From positions 1-5,180 of the forward strand of contig JAZONO010000080.1 of assembly GCA_045654545.1 (NCBI GenBank): a stretch of 5,180 bases of DNA. Direction: 5' to 3'. The notes under the pieces are model-generated. The model was not told where the DNA came from, searched no databases, and saw nothing but the letters and a program-made list of their open reading frames with translations. A program made the translations under genes and the position numbers. Positions 1-4,818 of the stretch are shown one piece after another (the first letter of the stretch is position 1; the number at the start of each line of letters is the position of its first letter). The DNA is from SIG588 sp045654545. Its GTDB lineage: Bacteria > Bacillota > Clostridia > Oscillospirales > Acutalibacteraceae.

Positions 1-96
1 CCCCATCTGCCGCAGATGCAACGCCCAGTTGACTGCAATGTTGGTTTTACCGCTGCCGTAATGACCGGCAAACAGGGTGACGCGCTTGATCTCCAT
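1..96 (-). CDS. P-loop ATPase, N-terminal fragment (gene continues beyond window)
   Basis: Only the first 32 codons are present. They begin MEIKRVTLFAGHYGSGKTN and the frame stays open to the window edge. GHYGSGKT (residues 11-18) is a Walker A nucleotide-binding loop directly after a short hydrophobic beta strand (VTLFAG), the layout of many small soluble P-loop NTPases, including SIMIBI/ParA-like and nucleotide-kinase-like families. The ATG at 96-94 has a GAGGTGA-type ribosome binding site within 102-108, overlapping the stop codon of the upstream acyl-CoA synthetase gene. The gap between the two genes is only 10 bases, so they are almost certainly co-transcribed under the T-box leader. The exact family and substrate cannot be decided from this fragment; a partner ATPase in an acyl-CoA or 2-oxoacid metabolism operon is inference. 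Confidence 0.8.
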   Translation of the reverse strand, partial: MEIKRVTLFAGHYGSGKTNIAVNWALHLRQMG

Positions 97-106
97 TCGC
101 CTCACC

Positions 107-2392
107 TCACAGCATACGGCGAATGATCTTGCCGCTGGTGGTCTTGGGCAGTTCCGTCTTGAATTCCACAATACGCGGATATTTGTACGGTGCGGTGCGC
201 TCCTTCACGTATTTCTGGATCTCTTTCTTGAGTTCCTCGGTCGCCACCGTGCCTTTCGTCAACACGATGCTGGCTTTCACCACCTGACCGCGCACCTCAT
301 CGGGTGCGGCGGAAACACCGCATTCCAGCACGTACGGCAGTTCCATAATAACACTTTCGATCTCGAACGGCCCGATGCGGTAACCCGACGATTTGATCAC
401 GTCGTCCGCACGGCCGACGTACCAGTAGAAGCCGTCCTCATCGCGCCACGCCACGTCGCCCGTGTGATACAGTCCGTCGTGCCACGCTTCGCTCGTCTTT
501 TCGGTGTCGAGATAATATTCACGGAACAAGCCGCACGGCACACGCTTATCGGTGCGGATAACAATCTCGCCCGTTTCACCCACGCCGACCGACTCGCCGT
601 CGGGGGTGACCAGATCCACGTCATACAGCGGCACGGGTTTACCCATCGAACCGAGTTTATGCGGCATACCGATCAGGTTGCCGATCACAAGGGTGGTTTC
701 GGTCTGACCGAAGCCTTCCATCACCTTGAGACCCGTGGTCTTTTCCAACTGACGGAACACCTCGGGGTTGAGCGCTTCGCCTGCGATGGTGGCATGTTCG
801 ACCGAACTCATATCGTATCTCGACAGATCTTCTTTGATCATCATGCGATACATCGTCGGCGGTGCGCAGAAGGTGGTGATGTGATATTTTTGGAACATCG
901 GCAGAATATCCGCCGCGTCAAAACGCTCAAAGTCATAAATGAACAGCGGTGCTTCACACAGCCATTGACCGTACAACTTACCCCACATCGCCTTTGCCCA
1001 GCCGGTATCCGAAATGGTGAGGTGCAAGCCGTCGGGGTTCACGCAATGCCAATAGTTGGCGGTGATGAAGTGACCGAGCGGATATTTGCAGTTGTGAAGT
1101 GTCATCTTCGGGTTGCCCGACGTGCCCGAGGTGAAGAACATCAACATCGGGTCATCGCCCTGAATGCTGTCCTCGGTGCGCTCAAAACGACCGCTGAACA
1201 GCGGATATTCCGCATCGAAATCGTGCCAGCCTTCACGCTGGGCACCCACCAACACGCGAACCGCCACGTCGGGGCAGTTGGCGGCGGCCGCCTCCACCTG
1301 CTCGACCGTGTGACCGTGCGCGGTGCAAAGGATCGCCGACACGCCTGCCGCCTTGAAGCGGTATTCAAAGTCGTGCTCTTGCAACATATCGGTCGCCGGA
1401 ATGCCGATGGCACCGAGTTTGTGCAGACCGAGCAGGGCAAACCAGAACTGATATTGACGGCGCAACACCAGCATCACGCGGTCGCCCTTTTTGATGCCGA
1501 GCGATTTGAAGTAGTTGGCACATTGCGCCGATGCACGCTTCACATCCGCAAAGGTGAAACGACGTTCCACCTTATCGTTGTCGATGTGCAACATGGCGAG
1601 CTTATCAGGCTTCTTTGCCGCGATGCCGTCCACAATGTCGAACGCGAAGTTGAATTTATCTTCGTTTTCAAAATCGATCGCGAGCAGGGCACCGTTCTCA
1701 TCCTCCGTGGGATGGATGAAGTTGTGATAAATACGGCGCTCTTTATATGCCTTCTTGGGTTTCGCCGCAAAGGTTTCGGACGGGGTGAGTTCGGGAATCG
1801 GCTCGCCCGTCGGGTTCAACACCATCGCGTAGAAATCGCAATCTTCGCCATTCACCGCGATCATGCCGTGCGGTGCGGAACTGTCGTAATAGATCGCATC
1901 CCCTTCGCCGAGCACTTCGGTGTGATCGCCGATCTGCACTTTCAGGTGACCTTTCACCACGATGTCGCATTCCTGACCTGCGTGGGTGGTAAGCTCGATG
2001 GGGCTGTGCTGTGCTTCCTCGCTGTACGCGGCGCGCACAAACAGCGGCTCGGAAATACGGTTCTTGAACGAGGGGGCGAGGTTATAATACACCATGCCGT
2101 GCGCCTGCTCAATGCGCTGACCGTCGCCGCGACGGGTGACGGTGTAGGCGTGCAGGTTGGGGCTTTCACCTTCGATCAAGTCGGTCACGTCCACGCGAAA
2201 CGCCGTGGCGCAACGGTAGATGAAGGCAAAGGTAAGGTCGGCACGACCTTCCTCACACGCGATGTATTCGTTGGCGGTGACACCTGTCTTTTCCGCCATT
2301 TCCTGCGCGGTAAGACCCGCTTCTTCGCGCAGAGCGCGAATACGGGCGGATACCTCGCGGATCTTGTGATCCAGTCCTTTCATTTGCTGCAT
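107..2392 (-). CDS. XRE helix-turn-helix / cupin / AMP-forming acyl-CoA synthetase fusion protein
   Basis: This is a 761-residue cytoplasmic protein in three parts. Residues about 8-65 resemble an XRE-type helix-turn-helix (RIRALREEAGLTAQEMAEKT, then a second helix and DVTDLIEGE). Residues about 130-185 form a cupin strand pattern (HAGQECDIVVKGHLKVQIG, then LGEGDAIYYDSSAPHG). Residues about 220-761 are an ANL-superfamily adenylate-forming enzyme: phosphate loop FFTSGTSGNPK (419-429), GFGQTET (560-566), YHTGD (642-646), YRIGPFEIES (671-680) and PKTTSGK (749-755), with K755 the expected catalytic lysine. The family makes acyl-AMP and then acyl-CoA from a carboxylate, ATP and CoA; the pattern is nearest acetyl/medium-chain acyl-CoA synthetases, and the true acid is unknown. 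All catalytic motifs look intact. The start MQQMKG was chosen because GAAAGGAG lies 8 bases upstream; a longer frame to 2437 would run into the terminator. It is regulated by the T-box leader and perhaps by its own helix-turn-helix. Confidence 0.93.
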   Translation of the reverse strand: MQQMKGLDHKIREVSARIRALREEAGLTAQEMAEKTGVTANEYIACEEGRADLTFAFIYRCATAFRVDVTDLIEGESPNLHAYTVTRRGDGQRIEQAHGMVYYNLAPSFKNRISEPLFVRAAYSEEAQHSPIELTTHAGQECDIVVKGHLKVQIGDHTEVLGEGDAIYYDSSAPHGMIAVNGEDCDFYAMVLNPTGEPIPELTPSETFAAKPKKAYKERRIYHNFIHPTEDENGALLAIDFENEDKFNFAFDIVDGIAAKKPDKLAMLHIDNDKVERRFTFADVKRASAQCANYFKSLGIKKGDRVMLVLRRQYQFWFALLGLHKLGAIGIPATDMLQEHDFEYRFKAAGVSAILCTAHGHTVEQVEAAAANCPDVAVRVLVGAQREGWHDFDAEYPLFSGRFERTEDSIQGDDPMLMFFTSGTSGNPKMTLHNCKYPLGHFITANYWHCVNPDGLHLTISDTGWAKAMWGKLYGQWLCEAPLFIYDFERFDAADILPMFQKYHITTFCAPPTMYRMMIKEDLSRYDMSSVEHATIAGEALNPEVFRQLEKTTGLKVMEGFGQTETTLVIGNLIGMPHKLGSMGKPVPLYDVDLVTPDGESVGVGETGEIVIRTDKRVPCGLFREYYLDTEKTSEAWHDGLYHTGDVAWRDEDGFYWYVGRADDVIKSSGYRIGPFEIESVIMELPYVLECGVSAAPDEVRGQVVKASIVLTKGTVATEELKKEIQKYVKERTAPYKYPRIVEFKTELPKTTSGKIIRRML

Positions 2393-2400
2393 GTTGCAGT

Positions 2401-2408
2401 CTCCTTTC
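2401..2408 (-). promoter_or_regulatory. Ribosome binding site of the fusion acyl-CoA synthetase
   Basis: On the minus strand GAAAGGAG is followed by 8 bases and then the ATG at 2392-2390. This fixes the start downstream of the T-box terminator. The upstream in-frame ATG at 2437 lies inside the terminator stem and has no comparable site. Confidence 0.85.
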
Positions 2409-2420
2409 GGCGGGCGGTAT

Positions 2421-2459
2421 AAAAAAAGCCGCCCCAAAGATGTTGTCTTTGAGACGAGC
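2421..2459 (-). terminator. Intrinsic terminator of the T-box leader
   Basis: On the minus strand GCTCGTCTCAAAGA (2459-2446), loop CAACA, then TCTTTGGGGCGGC (2440-2428) and seven T (2427-2421). The 5' arm carries CTCG and CTCAA, which also form the 3' side of the antiterminator, so the two structures are mutually exclusive as in other T-box attenuators. Confidence 0.92.
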
Positions 2460-2700
2460 CTATCCTACGATATACCCGCGGTACCACTCAAATTGCACCG
2501 TGACGGTGCCACTCACAGGCTCAAACAAGCCCTTGGCACTAACGCAGCCTGCGCGGGAAAGGTCTACGGACCGCCCGCGCGGGACGGCTCTCTTCTCTCC
2601 GACTCGGAAGCGACCGATACAAGAACTGCGACCTGCCGGACTCGCACCGCCCGCCGGCTCTCTGTTCTGTCCGTCACCTTGCATCGCTCTTCGTCAACGT
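2421..2700 (-). promoter_or_regulatory. T-box riboswitch (class I, transcriptional), probably tRNA-Ile responsive
   Basis: Reading the minus strand, Stem I runs about 2695-2601, with an AG-rich bulge (AGAGAG, 2663-2658) and an apical CCGG-closed loop holding GGCGGTGCGAG (2657-2636). Stem II is a long hairpin at 2580-2551 (GCGCGGG with CCCGCGC, inner GGTC with GACC). A IIA/B pseudoknot follows: AGGCT (2550-2546) with AGCCT (2521-2517), and GTGCCA (2539-2534) with TGGCAC (2511-2506). Stem III is GCACCG/CGGTGC (2509-2495). The T-box core TGGTACCGCGG is at 2486-2476; its antiterminator closes by TTGAG with CTCAA, CGGG with CTCG, and TATC with GATA. In this family uncharged tRNA binds a specifier codon in Stem I and its NCCA end pairs with UGGN, favouring antitermination. 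AUC (2618-2616) followed by G, just above helix AGCGAT/GTCGCT, is the best specifier, and UGGU requires discriminator A, which fits tRNA-Ile. The T-box call is very secure; the Ile assignment is moderate because the usual AGUA side of the specifier loop is not clear. Confidence 0.95.
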
Positions 2701-2717
2701 CTTTTGAAATATAACAA

Positions 2718-2746
2718 AGAATACCACACTTGCTTGCCGTTGTCAA
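2718..2746 (-). promoter_or_regulatory. Sigma-A-type promoter for the T-box / acyl-CoA synthetase operon
   Basis: On the minus strand a perfect -35 TTGACA (2746-2741), a 17-base spacer and -10 TATTCT (2723-2718). Transcription would start near 2711, about 16 bases before the base of T-box Stem I. Spacing and position fit the leader well. Confidence 0.88.
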
Positions 2747-2886
2747 CCGCATTTTCCTAAATTTCTTGATTTTTTTCTATTTTAAATTACATTATGTGTC
2801 CTTTGTCGAAAACGCTCGGCAGAAAGCACAAAACCACTCCCCCACGCCCTCACATTTCGGAACAGTTGCCAATCTTTTTTTAACAT
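2747..2886. other. AT-rich divergent intergenic spacer, no gene seen
   Basis: This stretch separates the two divergent promoters. It holds T- and A-rich tracts (around 2755-2790 and 2874-2881) and a short C-rich patch (about 2837-2849). I found no coding frame with a ribosome binding site, no strong hairpin and no clear operator. The gene-free region 2393-3030 as a whole is explained by the T-box leader, this spacer, the two promoters and the structured leader element. Confidence 0.7.
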
Positions 2887-2915
2887 TTGCAAAAGTTGGC
2901 ATTTTGTGATATGAT
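2887..2915 (+). promoter_or_regulatory. Promoter of the ACT / UPF0210 operon
   Basis: A -35 TTGCAA (2887-2892), a 17-base spacer and -10 TATGAT (2910-2915). The spacer ends in TGA, giving an extended -10 (TG one base before the hexamer). A start near 2922 would place the whole structured element at the very 5' end of the RNA. Confidence 0.8.
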
Positions 2916-2920
2916 GGGTG

Positions 2921-2981
2921 CGTAAGGTGGCACGAGCGATCCGAACCTGTTTTAAGAAGGCGGATTTTCGTTCACCCTACG
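2921..2981 (+). promoter_or_regulatory. Structured leader element, copy 1 (unrecognised; repeated at 4736-4790)
   Basis: The element starts with TAAGGTG (2923-2929) and ends with CACCCTA (2973-2979), which pair with one A-C mismatch; the flanking CG and CG extend the helix. Inside, ACGA (2931-2934) can pair with TCGT (2968-2971), and ATCCG (2939-2943) with CGGAT (2961-2965), leaving an internal loop GCG opposite TT and an apical loop of 17 bases. The 5' half matches copy 2 at 25 of 29 positions. It lies just after the promoter and 50 bases before the ACT-protein start. No U-run terminator is attached and the ribosome binding site (3018-3023) is not obviously paired, so the mode of action is open. 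It could be a cis-acting RNA or a protein-binding inverted repeat. Confidence 0.6.
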
Positions 2982-3030
2982 TTAAAATACTCGCCAATAC
3001 GGAAAATTTGTTGCGATGGAGGAATCGGTT

Positions 3031-3300
3031 ATGCGCGCAGTTATTTCGGTTATCGGTAAGGATACGGTGGGCATTCTCGCCAAGGTTTCCGCGGTGTGCA
3101 CCACCTACAATTTGAACATTGTGGAAGTCACCCAATCGGTGTTGCAAGAGTTTTTTGCCATGATTATGGTGGCGGATATCGGCGCCTCCAACGCTCCCTT
3201 TGACGTGGTGGCGGATGCTTTCTCGGCGCTGGGTGAAGAAACGGGTCTCTCCATCCGCATTATGCACGAGGACATCTTCAACTCCATGCACACCATCTGA
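3031..3300 (+). CDS. ACT domain protein, UPF0237 family
   Basis: An 89-residue single-domain protein. MRAVISVIGKDTVGILAKVS is the typical first strand and helix of an ACT domain, with the G-x-D-x-x-G-I-L signature, followed by NLNIVEVTQSVLQEFFAMIM and a second helix and strand (VVADAFSALGEETGLSIRIM). ACT domains bind small ligands, often amino acids, usually as dimers; this family resembles the ACT half of the glycine-cleavage regulator GcvR. The length fits the family (about 90). The ATG at 3031 has GGAGG at 3018-3022, 8 bases upstream; an in-frame ATG at 3016 overlaps that site and is less likely. The next gene starts 13 bases after the stop, so they form an operon, as this pair does in many Firmicutes and archaea. 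The ligand is unknown. Confidence 0.92.
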   Translation: MRAVISVIGKDTVGILAKVSAVCTTYNLNIVEVTQSVLQEFFAMIMVADIGASNAPFDVVADAFSALGEETGLSIRIMHEDIFNSMHTI

Positions 3301-3313
3301 GAGGAGCGCCCAT

Positions 3314-4672
3314 ATGCTGAACGCACATGATATACTGGAAACCATCACCATGATCCAGGACGAACACCTGGATGTCCGCACCATTACGATGGGGATTTCG
3401 CTGCTCGATTGCTGTCACAGCAACATCGATACCCTGTGCGACCGCGTGTACGATAAGATCACGCGTTGCGCGAAGGATCTGGTGGCAACGGGCGAAACGA
3501 TTGAAAAAACCTACGGTATTCCGATCATCAACAAGCGCATTTCCATCACCCCTGCCGCCATGCTGCTGGCGGCGTGTGACGACAAAGATGCGGTGAAACT
3601 CGCCCACACGTTGGAACGTGCCGCCGTGACCTGCGGTGTGAACTTTTTGGGCGGTTTTTCGGCATTGGTGCAAAAGGGGTTTGCCCCCGGCGACCGTGAA
3701 CTGATCGCCGCCATTCCCGAAGCACTTGCCACCACCGAACACATCTGTTCTTCGGTCAACATCGGGTCCACCAAAGCCGGCATCAACATGGATGCCGTGG
3801 CGCTGATGGGACGTGTGGTGAAGGAGGCCGCCGAGCGCACCGCCGACAAAGGGTGCATCGGCCCTGCCAAACTGGTGGTGTTCTGCAACGCGCCGGAAGA
3901 CAACCCGTTTATGGCCGGTGCTTTCCACGGTGTGAGCGAACCCGATTGCGTGATCAACGTGGGTGTTTCCGGCCCGGGTGTGGTGCGCGCCGCGCTGGCA
4001 AAGGCAGGCGATTGCGATCTCACCGCGGTGGCGGATCTCATCAAACGCACCGCCTTCAAAATCACCCGTATGGGTCAGTTGGTGGCGCGTGAGGCCTCCC
4101 GTATGCTGAACGTGCCGTTCGGCATTGTGGATTTGTCGCTCGCCCCCACCCCGGCGGTGGGCGATTCGGTGGCGCACATTTTGGAAGAGATGGGGCTGGA
4201 AAGCTGCGGCTGTGCCGGCACCACGGCGGCGCTGGCATTGTTGAACGATGCGGTGAAAAAAGGCGGTGTCATGGCCTCGTCCCACGTGGGCGGTCTGTCG
4301 GGTGCGTTTATCCCCGTGACCGAAGATGCCGGCATGATCGATGCGGCGCGTTGCGGTGCGTTGCGCATTGAAAAGTTGGAAGCGATGACCGCCGTGTGTT
4401 CGGTGGGACTGGATATGATCAACATTCCCGGCGACACCGCACCCGAAGTGATCTCCGCCATCATTGCGGATGAAGCCGCCATCGGTATGATCAACTCCAA
4501 GACCACCGCCGTGCGTGTGATTCCCTGCATCGGAATGCAGGTGGGCGACGAGTTGTCCTTCGGCGGTCTGTTGGGCGGCGGTCCGGTGATGCCGGTTTCC
4601 ACCTACTCCCCTGCCCGTTTCATCGGGCGCGGCGGACGCATCCCTGCCCCCATTCAGAGTTTGAAAAACTGA
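3314..4672 (+). CDS. UPF0210 / DUF711 (PFL-like) family protein
   Basis: A 452-residue protein, full length for the family (about 450). Visible conserved stretches are ITMGISLLDC (24-33), NFLGGFSALVQKG (110-122), SSVNIGSTKAGINMDAV (146-162), INVGVSGPGVV (214-224), ESCGCAGTTAALALLNDAVK (296-315) and the C-terminal FIGRGGRIPAP (436-446). The family is often labelled 'PFL family protein' because its fold resembles the pyruvate formate-lyase / ribonucleotide-reductase barrel. I see no standard glycyl-radical motif (RVxGY near the C terminus), so radical chemistry should not be assumed. No signal peptide or membrane segment is seen, so it is cytoplasmic. The ATG at 3314 has GAGAGGAG at 3299-3306; a longer open frame to 3200 overlaps the ACT gene and is rejected. 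The function is unknown; the upstream ACT protein may be its amino-acid-sensing partner. Confidence 0.93.
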   Translation: MLNAHDILETITMIQDEHLDVRTITMGISLLDCCHSNIDTLCDRVYDKITRCAKDLVATGETIEKTYGIPIINKRISITPAAMLLAACDDKDAVKLAHTLERAAVTCGVNFLGGFSALVQKGFAPGDRELIAAIPEALATTEHICSSVNIGSTKAGINMDAVALMGRVVKEAAERTADKGCIGPAKLVVFCNAPEDNPFMAGAFHGVSEPDCVINVGVSGPGVVRAALAKAGDCDLTAVADLIKRTAFKITRMGQLVAREASRMLNVPFGIVDLSLAPTPAVGDSVAHILEEMGLESCGCAGTTAALALLNDAVKKGGVMASSHVGGLSGAFIPVTEDAGMIDAARCGALRIEKLEAMTAVCSVGLDMINIPGDTAPEVISAIIADEAAIGMINSKTTAVRVIPCIGMQVGDELSFGGLLGGGPVMPVSTYSPARFIGRGGRIPAPIQSLKN

Positions 4673-4673
4673 C

Positions 4674-4709
4674 AAAAATCCTCCGATCCGAATGGGTCGG
4701 AGGATTTTT
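4674..4709 (+). terminator. Intrinsic terminator after the UPF0210 gene
   Basis: A 16-base-pair hairpin with a four-base loop GAAT (4690-4693): AAAAATCCTCCGATCC (4674-4689) pairs with GGGTCGGAGGATTTTT (4694-4709), with one G-U pair. The final T-run follows a GC-rich stem and begins two bases after the stop codon. The A-run on the other side would also let it work on the minus strand. Confidence 0.93.
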
Positions 4710-4710
4710 C

Positions 4711-4739
4711 TTGCATTTTTTGCATAAATGTGGTAGCAT
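4711..4739 (+). promoter_or_regulatory. Promoter of the cysteine-synthase-like gene
   Basis: A -35 TTGCAT (4711-4716), a 17-base spacer and -10 TAGCAT (4734-4739), with TGG just before giving an extended -10. It sits directly after the terminator, so the downstream gene is a separate transcript. The -10 touches the first base of the repeated element, so the predicted start (about 4746) falls inside it. Confidence 0.65.
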
Positions 4740-4790
4740 AAGGTGACATGAGCGATTCGAACTTGTTCGGATTACTCGTCTCACCTTAGC
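4736..4790 (+). promoter_or_regulatory. Structured leader element, copy 2 (unrecognised; repeat of 2921-2981)
   Basis: TAAGGTGA (4739-4746) and TCACCTTA (4781-4788) pair perfectly over 8 bases, with flanking GC and GC able to extend. Inside, ATGA (4748-4751) can pair with TCGT (4776-4779), and ATTCGAAC (4755-4762) with GTTCGGAT (4765-4772), closing a loop of only two bases. The same helices exist in copy 1 with U-G in place of C-G pairs, a repaired outer mismatch and a much shorter apical loop. It lies between the promoter and a cysteine-synthase-like gene starting 29 bases downstream. Either an RNA fold or a DNA operator would explain it; I do not recognise it as a known riboswitch. Confidence 0.6.
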
Positions 4791-4818
4791 GGTATGTTAC
4801 GTGAAAGCAGGGTAAAGT

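Noticed and set aside
77..2422. A 781-codon open frame on the plus strand opposite the acyl-CoA synthetase gene
   Set aside because: It is the antisense shadow of a real gene: the minus-strand product has all family motifs, a ribosome binding site and a leader, while the plus-strand translation is a low-complexity string rich in H, R, F and V with no family pattern. Strong codon bias keeps stops out of this frame.
2391..2760. Two overlapping plus-strand frames of about 106 codons and short minus-strand frames in the same stretch
   Set aside because: They lie over the T-box leader, whose RNA structure fully explains the conserved sequence, and they have no good ribosome binding sites.
2867..2901. 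Inverted repeat TGCCAA and TTGGCA flanking the -35 of the ACT operon promoter
   Set aside because: Only six bases per arm with a 23-base spacer in AT-rich DNA; not repeated at the other promoter, so chance is likely.
2934..2947. Resemblance of the element's GATYCGAAC core to a tRNA T-loop on the opposite strand (both copies)
   Set aside because: The flanking bases cannot form the five-pair T stem and no other tRNA arms are present, so it is not a tRNA, tRNA fragment or tRNA-type attachment site that I can support.
2923..2979. The repeated element as a second, shortened T-box antiterminator (copy 1 has GGTGGCAC)
   Set aside because: Copy 2 has TGAC where an almost invariant TGGN is needed to pair with the tRNA end; neither copy has Stem I, a specifier or a terminator.
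2918..3115. A 65-codon plus-strand frame starting at GTG in the leader of the ACT operon
   Set aside because: It begins at or before the predicted transcript start, crosses the structured element and overlaps the ACT gene in another frame; no ribosome binding site.
3278..4675. A 465-codon open frame on the minus strand opposite the UPF0210 gene
   Set aside because: Histidine- and glycine-rich antisense shadow with no recognisable motif; the plus-strand frame is a complete family member with its own ribosome binding site.
4748..4789. A possible 13-residue leader peptide (MSDSNLFGLLVSP) inside element copy 2
   Set aside because: In copy 1 the aligned start is ACG and the frame stops after seven codons, there is no usable ribosome binding site, and the peptide has no cysteine or serine run for attenuation. 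The similarity is better explained by base pairing.
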